Origin: Symbiodinium natans
Lineage: Eukaryota > Sar > Dinophyceae > Suessiales > Symbiodiniaceae
DNA length: 13,500 bases
Assembly (NCBI GenBank): GCA_905221605.1
Contig: CAJNDS010002480.1
Location: 381,501 to 395,000, forward strand
Direction: 5' to 3'
This document shows, piece after piece, positions 1 to 6,814 of this stretch (position 1 is its first letter; each line of letters begins with the position of its first letter). The notes beneath the pieces were generated by a model. It saw nothing but the letters and a program-made list of their open reading frames with translations. It made no database searches and had not been told where the DNA came from. Position numbers and translations under genes: made by a program.

Positions 1-99
1 ATTTAAGTAATTTAAGTACTTTAAGCAATTTAAGTAATTTAAGGAATTTGTTTCATTTAACTACTTTAATTAGTTTAATTACTTTAATTATTTTAAATC
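1..99. repeat. Degenerate 9-base AT-rich minisatellite, copy 1
   Basis: The first 99 bases divide cleanly into eleven 9-mers, such as atttaagta (twice), ctttaagca, atttaagga, atttaacta, ctttaatta, gtttaatta and ttttaaatc, with consensus close to (A/C)TTTAA(G/T)TA. An AT-rich stretch without clear period continues to about 170, where the sequence turns GC-richer. It probably starts left of the window. No coding role is evident. An AT-rich island in moderately GC-rich DNA could be a matrix-attachment or origin-like region, but nothing proves it. Confidence 0.5.
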
Positions 100-356
100 C
101 AACTAAATGAAATTAATCTAAATCCAATTTTCGGATTTGAACCCCGATTAATTGAAATTAATTAAATGAGCGTGGCGGAGGCGTTTGGTGGGAACCGGAG
201 GCATATTTTGAGATTCAGGATCCGAGGCTCATGAGTTTAGGGTCTGTAGGTTGAAGGTCCATTTGTCGGACTTCTTGAAAGGGCCATGGTGTGGGGCACC
301 TAAACCAAAACCAAAAACCCTACAGCCTAAGCGACCTCCAGGTAGGCCTACGTATA

Positions 357-389
357 CCCTAAACCCTAAACCCTAAACCCCAAACCCCA
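357..389 (-). repeat. Short CCCTAAA telomere-like block
   Basis: Three CCCTAAA units followed by two CCCCAAA variants. The G-rich strand is the minus strand. The identical block in copy 2 is at 10191-10223. Confidence 0.5.
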
Positions 390-508
390 GACTCTTTTTT
401 GACCAAAGCGCATGTGCAGTGGCAGGAACGGTGCCATCAAACGGCGAAGGCGTTGCAACCTCATGGCCCTCACACGGGCTCTGTGATGCTGCGTGTTGCT
501 CGCACCCA

Positions 509-593
509 TAACCCTAAACCCTGAACCCTGAACCCTAAACCCTAAACCCTAAACCCTGAACCCTGAACCCTAAACCCTAAACCCTAAACCCTA
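509..593 (-). repeat. CCCTAAA/CCCTGAA telomere-like block, copy 1
   Basis: About twelve heptamers mixing CCCTAAA with CCCTGAA in a pattern of paired variants (two CCCTGAA, then CCCTAAA, twice over), suggesting duplication of a higher-order unit. This block carries the only length differences between the two large repeat copies. Confidence 0.5.
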
Positions 594-599
594 GATCAA

Positions 600-1600
600 G
601 TGAACAAGCAACCCCAACTCCCGAAAAATTGCGCCTCGTGATGGAAGGCGTGGTTTCGTTGGAGATCTCGGAGTACCTGCGTAGAAGGTTTTAGGGCTTG
701 GGAAGCAAAACCCTAAGCGTATCCAGCTCCCACCACTTCTGCTATGAAACCGTCTCCTATCCTACTTGTGCTTTCATACAAACGGAGTATGAGATGCTCG
801 TTTCGATGCCGGTTGCTTCTGGCCTACACTGTCACTTTTGGAGTCAAAGATACCCAAACGCAAAAGAAGGCGACATGTATAAGTTTTGAGTCGTTTGAGC
901 CAGTTTTGAGGGCCTCAATTAACTATATAATGCCTTTATTTGCAGCATGGCTTTGGGATCCACACTTGGCCTGAACCGCCTCTGGCCCGACAAAGCCCAT
1001 CAGCGCCCAGCAGCACCCCTACACGCCGGGCCGAAAGCGCACGCTAACCTAAGGGTTGGAAGCGCATGCTGTCCGGGCAAGGGGCTGACCCTGCTCGCTG
1101 AGATGTCATGCTGCATTCAAGTATCTTTTTGGACAAAAAGCAGCCGTCGACAAAAGATATGACAAGCCTCACAAGTCAGAGCTGTTCACAGGCACACATT
1201 CCCAGACATTGGGGGGAGGGAGGAGGGCATTGCTGAATTTGCGTTGTCTCTTGTATTTTGGTAAGGCTGCATGGTTCCAGGGGTCAAGGCTGGGGGGGCT
1301 TCGGGTCAAAAAGTTCTTGCGCAATGGAACTCGAAACGGGGCACGCGGCATACTTTCGAGACTCAGGTTTTGGTTGTAGAATCTCAAGACCAAAGGATTT
1401 CGGGTTCAGGGCTTTTGGCTTGAAGCTGATATAGCATGGCCGCGCCTTCTGCCCACGCTCCGCGCGAGGCTAACCAACGTGGACTTGTGCCGCCAGACTC
1501 AAGCAAGCAAGCTCAGGGAAAAACCTCGTCTGAGAAAAAACCCTGAGCTTCGCCGACCTGCAAACTATACAGACCAGCCAGCCTGTGCGCACACCCCACT
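600..1600. other. Non-coding flank of copy 1, no recognised gene
   Basis: Mixed-composition DNA between the telomere-like block and the T-free tract. Open frames here are short, have no recognisable domain, and several lack an ATG start. A plus-strand ctatataat at about 923-931 followed by a pyrimidine-rich tttatttgcag before an ATG at 947 resembles a TATA box or a 3' splice site, but the 71-codon frame that follows matches nothing I recognise. The copy-2 equivalent is 10430-11430 and is identical from 658 onward. Confidence 0.5.
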
Positions 1601-1727
1601 GCCAAGAGACAAGCGGAAAACCCAACACCCCACACCACACCCAAGCCAAAACCAACCAAAAACCCAAAGCACCAACCCAAGAAAAACCCAAGCAAAGGAA
1701 AACCAAAGAAGACCCAGCACGAACCCC
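1601..1727. other. 127-base tract without any T (A/C-rich), copy 1
   Basis: No T occurs from 1601 to 1727, and G is scarce; the tract is built of A and C runs such as accaaccaaaaacccaaagc. On the minus strand, the sense strand of the transporter gene, it is a G/T-rich A-free tract about 450-570 bases past the stop codon. It is neither a regular tandem repeat nor a telomere array. Role unknown; strong strand asymmetry favours R-loop or unusual structure formation. Confidence 0.5.
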
Positions 1728-1873
1728 TGGCAGAGAGGAGGGCGAACAACTGGAGCAGTTGCAGGCGGCTGGAAAAGTAGCGGCCCTGTGAAGGCTCTGC
1801 AACAAACGTTGGAAGAATCCCCTTACACGAGCTTTTACGCAGGCCCTCCAGGCGCAGCGAAAGCCAACGTGGA

Positions 1874-1892
1874 GGGGGGGGGGGGGGGGGGG
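1874..1892. repeat. G19 homopolymer, copy 1
   Basis: Uninterrupted run of 19 G, preceded by GGA. Such runs change length easily, yet the copy at 11704-11722 also has 19. Confidence 0.5.
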
Positions 1893-1943
1893 AAGTTGAG
1901 GGGCTTAGCCTCGCCCAACACAAGTACTCCTAGCATCTTCACA

Positions 1944-2055
1944 CTAGGTTGCCCAGTGACCTAGGATGAAAAAGGGTGTTTTTTTTGCTTAAAGGGGGAT
2001 ATAGGGGAACCTAAACCTACCAAAAAGGGAATAAGAGGACTACTGGGCATCCTAG
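1944..2055. repeat. Imperfect inverted repeat downstream of transporter copy 1
   Basis: The left arm ctaggttgcccagtgacc (1944-1961) and right arm (2037-2055) match as reverse complements at 16 of 19 aligned columns, around a spacer of about 75 bases that includes T8 at 1979-1986. A smaller perfect hairpin, ctaggt / acctag (1944-1949 and 1959-1964), overlaps the left arm. It lies 118-229 bases past the stop codon and could be a 3' UTR structure or a small MITE-like insertion; no target-site duplication is obvious. Confidence 0.5.
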
Positions 2056-2094
2056 CACATCATGCAATCATTCGCTAGCTAGGTGTAAGTTAGT

Positions 2095-2099
2095 TTACA
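2095..2099 (-). promoter_or_regulatory. Candidate polyadenylation signal TGTAA
   Basis: TGTAA on the gene strand, 74-78 bases after the stop codon. TGTAA is the usual poly(A) signal in chlorophyte green algae such as Chlamydomonas; no AATAAA is seen nearby. It is meaningful only if the host belongs to that group, and a five-base match can easily be chance. The copy-2 equivalent is 11925-11929. Confidence 0.5.
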
Positions 2100-2172
2100 T
2101 TAATTATAGGTGCAGTGCGAGAGCACGGAGGATCTATGAAGACAACATCAGCGGGACTCTCTGGAAGTGAGA

Positions 2173-3618
2173 TCAGATCACGTCAAGGGACTCCGGCTCG
2201 CCCTTGGCTTTGGTGATGCACCCGTCGTGGCCCTGGATGAGCACGAAGAGACCCATGACGGCCGATGCGATCACGATAAACCCAAGGATGAACAGGACAT
2301 CGTCGGCCTCCGATGGGCCAAAACGGAACATGAGGCCCCAGCACACAGCGCCGACGTTGCCCCCAGCGCCCACCACTCCGGACACGGCGCCAGTTGCGGT
2401 GGGCTTCACGTAGGGTACGATTCCGAAAGTGCAGCCCTCCGCCATCTGAACACCGAGCGAGAAGAGCAGCAGGACGCCGATAGTCGCACCCAGAGAGTCC
2501 ATCTTGGTGAAGATCAGGAGCATGATGCCCTCCCAGACCAGAGAGATAGACTGCGCATAGATGCGCCCGCGCATGCCGGTGGTGCCCGCGCCGAACCACT
2601 GGAACAGCTTGTCAGATAGAGCGCCGCCCATAGCGCGAGCAAAGAGGTTCATGAGGCCGAACAGGGAGGCGATGAGACCCGCAAGGGAGACCGACAGCTC
2701 GTACTTGGTCTCCAGGTACACAGCGAGAATGTTGTTCATGGTGACCTCAACGCCGAAGCAGGCCGCGTACTGGATGAACAGAATCCAGGCGTTGTACTGG
2801 AAGAAACCCTCCTGGAACGACTTCTTGGACGACCGGCGCTCCATTGTGCCCCTCTGCTCCAGTTCCTTGAAGTTGCCCTTCGGCGAGTCGTCCGAAAAGA
2901 AGTACATGCAAATGCCGGTACCGCATGTCAAAACTCCGGGGACGATGAAAGAAAGGCGCCAGGCCTCCTCGTCGTCAAAGCCAGTGCGGAACATGTTCCA
3001 CACGCCGACCATGAGGAGCTGAACAGCACCGCCTCCAAGGTTGCCCCAGCCACCAGCCATGGCGTTGGCCGTGCCCACAATCTCCTTCGCGAACAGCTGC
3101 GAGCACCACGCCTGGCATGGCACAAAGGTCGCGCCCAGGACACCGATGACAAAGCGGATGATGACCAGGCCAGTAGCGTTGTTCACGAGACCACCGAAGA
3201 AGACCGGGATAGCTCCAAACGTCAGCAGCATGGAGAACATGGTGCGCGTGCCGAACCTGTCGCACAGAGGGCCCACAGCGAAGCGCATGAGCACGGTCGA
3301 CGCCACAGATGCGATGTTCGCGTTGTACATCTCGTCCTTGGTCAGGCCCAGGTCCTTCTTGATCTGCGGCATCAGCGGCGCAAACGCGAACCACGACGCG
3401 AAGGCGATGAAGAAGCCGAACCACGCGAAGTGGAAGCCGCGCATGTGCGGCCGCTTGAAGGAGAGCAGCTTGATCTTGGTTGCGCGGTCGCCCTGCTTCG
3501 GGTCCACCTCGCAGTCGTAGGTCTCGTACTTCTTCCACGAGCCCTCGTGCTTGTTCGTCGTCGGGAGTACGTCGTCGGCGGCCTTCTCGGGGGTGGACAT
3601 CTCTTCGGGGGTGGACAT
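2173..3618 (-). CDS. NRT2: NRT2-type high-affinity nitrate/nitrite transporter, copy 1 (481 aa, intronless coding region)
   Basis: Major facilitator superfamily protein of the nitrate/nitrite porter (NNP/NRT2) family, expected to import nitrate with protons across the plasma membrane. About twelve membrane segments can be placed near residues 63-85, 100-118, 127-147, 150-172, 184-207, 220-241, 275-296, 308-330, 352-371, 376-396, 408-431 and 438-462. The MFS loop motif is complete at 116-125 (GPLCDRFGTR), with a weaker echo at 331-337 (GGALSDK). Both nitrate signatures are present: GGWGNLGGG at 189-197 and GAGGNVGAV at 417-425. R112 and R328 sit where the pseudo-symmetric substrate-binding arginines of the family are expected. 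DDSPKGN at 243-249 is the conserved start of the central loop, which is short here (about 243-274); the C-terminal tail is only about 19 residues. The coding region is uninterrupted and third positions are mostly G or C. The outer ATG (3616-3618) is chosen; a second in-frame ATG lies six codons in. Choice of nitrate over nitrite is inferred from family. Confidence 0.5.
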   Translation of the reverse strand: MSTPEEMSTPEKAADDVLPTTNKHEGSWKKYETYDCEVDPKQGDRATKIKLLSFKRPHMRGFHFAWFGFFIAFASWFAFAPLMPQIKKDLGLTKDEMYNANIASVASTVLMRFAVGPLCDRFGTRTMFSMLLTFGAIPVFFGGLVNNATGLVIIRFVIGVLGATFVPCQAWCSQLFAKEIVGTANAMAGGWGNLGGGAVQLLMVGVWNMFRTGFDDEEAWRLSFIVPGVLTCGTGICMYFFSDDSPKGNFKELEQRGTMERRSSKKSFQEGFFQYNAWILFIQYAACFGVEVTMNNILAVYLETKYELSVSLAGLIASLFGLMNLFARAMGGALSDKLFQWFGAGTTGMRGRIYAQSISLVWEGIMLLIFTKMDSLGATIGVLLLFSLGVQMAEGCTFGIVPYVKPTATGAVSGVVGAGGNVGAVCWGLMFRFGPSEADDVLFILGFIVIASAVMGLFVLIQGHDGCITKAKGEPESLDVI

Positions 3619-3712
3619 CTCTACCGCAGCTATCTTGCTTGCTTGGAGCCTGCACTGCCGGAGGGAATGTCACTAGTATGGCCTTAAGAGAGGACCCCTT
3701 AGATACCCCTTT

Positions 3713-3719
3713 CTATATA
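3713..3719 (-). promoter_or_regulatory. Candidate TATA box for transporter copy 1
   Basis: Reads TATATAG on the minus strand, 95-101 bases upstream of the ATG, a plausible distance for a TATA element with a 60-70 base leader. The leader has a pyrimidine-rich stretch ending in CAG (revcomp of about 3650-3670), which could be an acceptor for cis- or trans-splicing. No experimental support is possible from sequence alone. Confidence 0.5.
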
Positions 3720-3768
3720 CCCTCAAAACTTAAGGGCCCATGCTATTCCCTTCAGAGGGCCTTAATTA

Positions 3769-3846
3769 CCCTAAACCCTAGCCCTACACCCTAAGCCCGA
3801 AACCCTAAACCCTAAACCCCAAACCCCAAACCCTAAGCCCTAAAGG
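3769..3846 (-). repeat. CCCTAAA telomere-like block upstream of transporter copy 1
   Basis: Degenerate block (CCCTAAA, CCCTAAG, CCCCAAA, CCCGAAA) 150-230 bases upstream of the transporter ATG. It contains the plant telo-box core AAACCCTAA. It ends in a small hairpin, agggtc / gaccct with a four-A loop (3844-3859). Confidence 0.5.
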
Positions 3847-3954
3847 GTCAAAAGACCCTAACAATAGCGACCCTTAGACATGTCACTTCCAACCGTCGCT
3901 TCGAGCCGTCTGGGAAGGCGAGGAGCTCCGCCGCCGGGTTGAAAATGTTTCGGA
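3847..3954. other. Unassigned spacer
   Basis: Mixed sequence between two CCCTAAA blocks. Apart from the hairpin overlapping its left end, nothing recognisable. Confidence 0.5.
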
Positions 3955-4077
3955 AAACCCTAAAACCCTAAAACCCTAAACCCTAAACCCTAATCCCCAA
4001 ACCCTAAACCCCAAAACCCCAAAAGCCCCTAAACCCCTAACCCCTCATCCCTAAACCCTAAAACCCCAAAACCCTGA
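3955..4077 (-). repeat. Degenerate CCCTAAA block with 7- and 8-base units
   Basis: Mixture of CCCTAAA, CCCTAAAA, CCCCAAAA and CCCCTAA forms. Unit length varies between 7 and 8, so it is older or more error-prone than the pure arrays further right. Confidence 0.5.
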
Positions 4078-4191
4078 AAGCGCGCCTTCGCTCCACTTGG
4101 CAGTCGCGCCGCGCTTCCTCAGCGACCTCCGCCTCCTTCGCCTGTGGCCGCTTAGAGTTTACGGAGATTGGGGAGTTTAGGAAGTTTAGAA

Positions 4192-4232
4192 TCCCCAAAC
4201 CCTAAACCCTAATCCCTAAAACCCTAAACTCT
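4192..4232 (-). repeat. Short degenerate CCCTAAA block
   Basis: Five units with CCCTAAT and CCCTAAAA variants. The 115 bases to its left (4078-4191) hold nothing recognisable. Confidence 0.5.
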
Positions 4233-4317
4233 GAGGGAGTCTGGGGAGTTTAGGGAGTCTACGGCGTCTAGGGGAGCCAACTCTGAACCCTGCATTCTCG
4301 GGGCGGTTGCGAGGGGG

Positions 4318-4381
4318 GCTAGGTTTAGGGCTTAGGGTTATAGGGTATAGGGTTTAGGAGTTAGGGTTGCGGGTTGAGGGC
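4318..4381 (+). repeat. Degenerate TTTAGGG block
   Basis: First block after the first transporter with the G-rich strand on plus: TTTAGGG, CTTAGGG, TTATAGGG and TTGAGGG variants. It marks a change of orientation from the preceding CCCTAAA blocks. Confidence 0.5.
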
Positions 4382-4458
4382 TGAGGGGCTTCAAAGTTTC
4401 AGAGAGGTCCTGGAGCATGCAGAGGCTTTGGATTGGGCAGGGCTTATAGAATTTTGGG

Positions 4459-4612
4459 TACCCTAAACCCTAAGACCCAATCCCCGAACCGCAGACCCCA
4501 AACCCTAAACCCTAAACCCTTTAAACCCTAAACCCTTTAAACCCTAAACCCTGAACCCTAAACCCTTTACCCTGAACCCTAAACCCTAGACCCTAAACCC
4601 GAAACCCCAAGG
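4459..4612 (-). repeat. CCCTAAA block with CCCTTTAAA variants
   Basis: About 150 bases of CCCTAAA-type units, several carrying an inserted TT (ccctttaaa) and others CCCTGAA or CCCGAAA. Confidence 0.5.
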
Positions 4613-4709
4613 AGCATCTTGCACGGTAAGCCCTAAGCTTCCTAAAGCCTCCTAAGCCTGAGGCCGTCAGCCCGCAAACGAAATCCTACTGAGTTCAGGT
4701 TTGGGGAAC

Positions 4710-4722
4710 GGGGGGGGGGGGG
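4710..4722. repeat. G13 homopolymer
   Basis: Run of 13 G directly before a TTCAGGG block. Confidence 0.5.
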
Positions 4723-4723
4723 A

Positions 4724-4810
4724 GGGGTTCAGGGTTCAGGGTTCAGGGTTTAGGGTTTAGGGGTCAACCCCTAAACCTTAAACCCCGAACCCTAAACCCT
4801 AGACCCTGCG
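4724..4810. repeat. Head-to-head telomere-like block with perfect fold-back
   Basis: TTCAGGG (three) and TTTAGGG units on plus (4724-4764) meet CCCTAAA-type units (4767-4810). The junction is a perfect inverted repeat with 11-base arms (4754-4764 and 4767-4777) and a 2-base CA spacer. Confidence 0.5.
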
Positions 4811-5391
4811 CCCTGTAAAAACGCTACAAGGGATAGCAACCCTGCGCATCCTACCAGGTGGGGCCCCCCTGACTATACTGACTATTTCGGGGTGCGAGGT
4901 TTGTGATTTAGGAACTTAGTCGGTTTCGGTTTAAGCTGTAAAGGCTGCTAGGGCGCAGGCCTTACTTTCAAAGACTGACCCTTTGGGGAAAGGAGGCTCC
5001 TCAGATTAGGCCATGGGATGATCTGGGGCCTGATCAAATGGTTGTACCCTTTTTGGTGAACATATACTATACGGCAAAATCTAGACAGGAATCTATGCTA
5101 CTAGGCTCAAGAGTAGCCTAGGGATTTAAGAAGAAAGAAGCAGTCGAAACCCGAAAAAACTGAGGAATCCGGGCCTACTCTGGGTCTATGAGGCATATTT
5201 AGATCAACGCCCACCATCTAAGCCTCACATAGTCTGCTACCCGAAGCCCTAAACACAAAACCTTAGGGTCCCTAGTCCCCAATGACCCCTGGAGCCCTAA
5301 ACGCCCTTGTGGCGGGAAGGAGGTGGAGGGTTTGGTTGGGAGCTCGCATCCGGACTTTCTGACAGGGATTGGTGGTGTAAAGGTTTTGGGC
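4811..5391. other. Unassigned spacer, about 580 bases
   Basis: No gene recognised. It holds a perfect 7-base hairpin, ctaggct / agcctag with a 7-base loop (5101-5121), and a direct repeat of tgactat (about 4870-4886). The only open frame of note, on minus, begins with a non-ATG codon and has no domain. Confidence 0.5.
5101..5121. other. Small perfect hairpin
   Basis: Arms ctaggct (5101-5107) and agcctag (5115-5121) around the loop caagagt. No T-run follows and no gene is adjacent, so a terminator role is not supported. Confidence 0.5.
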
Positions 5392-5418
5392 CTTAGGGTT
5401 TAGGAACCCTGAACCCTC
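5392..5418. repeat. Minimal head-to-head telomere-like junction
   Basis: CTTAGGGTTTAGG runs into AACCCTGAACCCT. Arms agggtt (5395-5400) and aaccct (5405-5410) are perfect complements around tagg. Confidence 0.5.
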
Positions 5419-5662
5419 CGAGTTACAACTTCCCTGAACCACATGCACGCAACACAACTCTATCCCCAACCTTCGTTTCGAATTTCCCTACTCTTCGTCG
5501 GAGTTTAAACCCTGTGTTCAGAGGGCTGTGTAGGATTCGGGCTGCTCGAAGCCTAAAAGGTCTGAACCCATCAGCCCTACTTTGGAGTAGACCCTGGAAA
5601 AAAAGGATATAGTGTTAGGCATAAGTAGCTATCATAGGAACCCAGAACCCAAAGAAGGAAAA
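5419..5662. other. Unassigned spacer
   Basis: Mixed sequence with no gene, RNA gene or repeat recognised. Confidence 0.5.
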
Positions 5663-5720
5663 AACCCTAAACCCTAAACCCTAAACCCCTAAACCCTAAA
5701 CCCTAAAGCCTAAACCCCAA
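5663..5720 (-). repeat. CCCTAAA block
   Basis: About eight units, mostly exact CCCTAAA with single CCCCTAAA, CCCTAAAG and CCCCAAT forms. Confidence 0.5.
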
Positions 5721-5818
5721 TCGTACTCCAAAACCCACTCAACCCACAAGGCACGTCCGAGGCCTGCTGCCGCTCCGCAGGTTCGACTTGCTTCTGCCTG
5801 AGGTCCATAGCTTTTTGA

Positions 5819-5980
5819 GTTTAGGGCTTAGGGTGTCGGACACCCTGAAGTAGGACCTGAACCCTAAACCCTAAACCCTAAACCCTAAACCCTAAACCCT
5901 AAACTCTAAACTCTAAACCCTAAACCCCAAGTGTTCCCTATTTAGGAGCATGGACCTTTAACCCTACACCCTAAACCCTA
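5819..5980. repeat. Head-to-head telomere-like block with 17-base hairpin
   Basis: A short TTTAGGG stretch (5819-5833) meets CCCTAAA sequence (from 5859), with a hairpin at the turn: agggtgtc (5830-5837), one base, gacaccct (5839-5846). The C-strand part includes seven exact units and two CTCTAAA variants. A copy of the 29-base motif interrupts it at 5929-5957. Confidence 0.5.
5929..5957 (+). repeat. Dispersed 29-base motif, copy 1
   Basis: Pattern AAGTGTTCCCTATTTAGGAG followed by CATGGACC; recurs with changes at 6675-6711 and 6730-6758. Each copy is followed by CCCTAAA-like units. Confidence 0.5.
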
Positions 5981-6387
5981 AGCAACCCTACTACTCGAAG
6001 GGCGAGTGGGATTGCGAGGCTTGAGAGCAGGAATCTCGGTGCTCCAGTTTGCTGCTTTTTGCTTCTTGGGATTGAATTTTCTAGTGAGGGTTTGGGGTTT
6101 AGGGTTTCGGGTTAAGTTTAGGGTAATGGTTTTGGGTTTGCGACTAGGCTTGAGACACCAAAAAACTCACAACCCACAAACAGAAGTCCCAACCTGCCCT
6201 GACACCCCAATGATGGCTAACCGGATACAACCTCAAAGGCGGGTGGGCCCTTGGACTTCTACTCAAATCCTGAAACCCTAAGCCCTCTTGCAATGTTTTG
6301 GGGGAGCGTTTTCCGGGCACTTGGGTGAGAGTAGGCGCTGTTAAGGCTTAGTTCTAGGGTTGGTGCCCAGGGCTGGCAAAGGCAGGG
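5981..6387. other. Unassigned spacer with scattered TTTAGGG-like units
   Basis: Contains a degenerate plus-strand telomere-like patch near 6087-6125 (TTTGGGG, TTTAGGG, TTTCGGG). The open frame spanning 6006-6281 starts with GTG and its protein is mostly translated repeat, so it is not called as a gene. Confidence 0.5.
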
Positions 6388-6546
6388 CTTCAGGGTTTAG
6401 GGTCTGGGGTTTAGGGTTTAGGGTTTAGGGTTTAGGGTTTAGGGTTTAGGGTTTAGGGTTTAGGGTTTAGGGTTTAGGGTTTAGCGTTTAGCGTTTAGGG
6501 TTTAGGGTTTAGGGTTTACCCTAAACCCCGAATCCTACATCCTAAG
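6388..6546. repeat. Head-to-head TTTAGGG / CCCTAAA array
   Basis: About eighteen TTTAGGG-type units on plus (6388-6518), nearly all exact except an adjacent pair of TTTAGCG (6480-6493). They are followed without a break by CCCTAAA, CCCCGAA and CCTAAGC (6519-6546). The order 5' G-strand then C-strand is the layout of a telomere-telomere fusion. Confidence 0.5.
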
Positions 6547-6674
6547 CACTTAAAACACGACATGTTGCAGAAAGCCTCAAAACACATGAGCTGTACCCAC
6601 TAAGGGTGCATGTACCCCATGACTACAAGCTTGGGCCCCAAAGTCCCTATATAGTAGGAAGTACTTTCAGGCCC

Positions 6675-6711
6675 AAGTATTCCCTATTTTATTTCGGAGC
6701 ATGGACCCTAA
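6675..6711 (+). repeat. Dispersed 29-base motif, copy 2 (with short insertion)
   Basis: Begins AAGTATTCCCTATTTTATTT and ends in CGGAGCATGGACCCTAAA; about eight bases longer than the other copies. Confidence 0.5.
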
Positions 6712-6729
6712 ACGCTAAAAGCTAAACCC

Positions 6730-6758
6730 AAGTATTCCCGATGTAGGAGCATGGACCC
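6730..6758 (+). repeat. Dispersed 29-base motif, copy 3
   Basis: Begins AAGTATTCCCGATGTAGGAG, then CATGGACCC; lies 55 bases after copy 2 and leads straight into a CCCTAAA block. Confidence 0.5.
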
Positions 6759-6814
6759 TAAACCCTAAACCCTAAACCCTGAACCCGAAACCCTAAACCC
6801 TAAGCCCTAGACCC
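6754..6814 (-). repeat. CCCTAAA block
   Basis: About eight units, mostly CCCTAAA with CCCTGAA, CCCGAAA and CCCTAAG. Confidence 0.5.

Larger units (their letters stand above)
1..3670. repeat. Large tandem-repeat unit, copy 1 (visible part)
   Basis: This segment recurs at 9835-13500 in the same orientation. Offsets are 9834 at the left and 9830 from about 600 onward. The change comes from the CCCTAAA block near 510-595, where copy 2 lacks one 7-base unit and carries three extra bases (aactcaccctag for aaaccctag). Single-base differences read by eye are at 5, 306, 648, 657, 2641, 2833, 2875, 3217 and 3572. The unit may extend beyond the window on the left, and beyond 3670 on the right, where comparison stops only because copy 2 leaves the window. 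It contains the minus-strand transporter gene plus about 2.1 kb of 3' flank. Confidence 0.5.

Noticed and set aside
134-150. tRNA T-arm-like string on minus (ggggttcaaatccg)
   Set aside because: Only two base pairs of the T-stem form, and no D-arm, anticodon arm or acceptor stem can be built in the flanking 70 bases.
698-1162. Three short overlapping plus-strand frames in the flank
   Set aside because: The first starts with TTG; none shows a domain. Their exact conservation in copy 2 reflects recent duplication, not selection.
1410-1428. Similarity to the end of the dinoflagellate spliced leader (cttttggcttgaag)
   Set aside because: Only about eight contiguous bases agree and the conserved first half is absent.
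1479-1964. 161-codon plus-strand frame rich in Pro, Lys, Thr and Gln
   Set aside because: It starts with GTG, its composition comes from the T-free tract, and its Gly run comes from the G19 homopolymer. The overlapping minus-strand frames are equally artificial.
1979-1986. A8 on the gene strand as a relic poly(A) tail (retrogene origin of the intronless NRT2)
   Set aside because: Eight A is short, no flanking target duplication was found, and many algal NRT2 genes could lack introns for other reasons.
3619-3673. N-terminal extension of the transporter upstream of 3618
   Set aside because: The upstream minus-strand start belongs to another reading frame; no in-frame upstream ATG adds family-like residues.
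2167-3687. Many long frames on both strands over the transporter
   Set aside because: They are shadows produced by the strongly GC-biased third positions of the NRT2 gene. Only the 481-codon frame has family motifs.
5101-5121. Intrinsic terminator
   Set aside because: The hairpin is perfect, but there is no following T-run and no gene upstream, and the context is eukaryotic.
5774-5800. Second T-loop-like string (ggttcgactt)
   Set aside because: The stem does not pair and no tRNA fold is possible around it.
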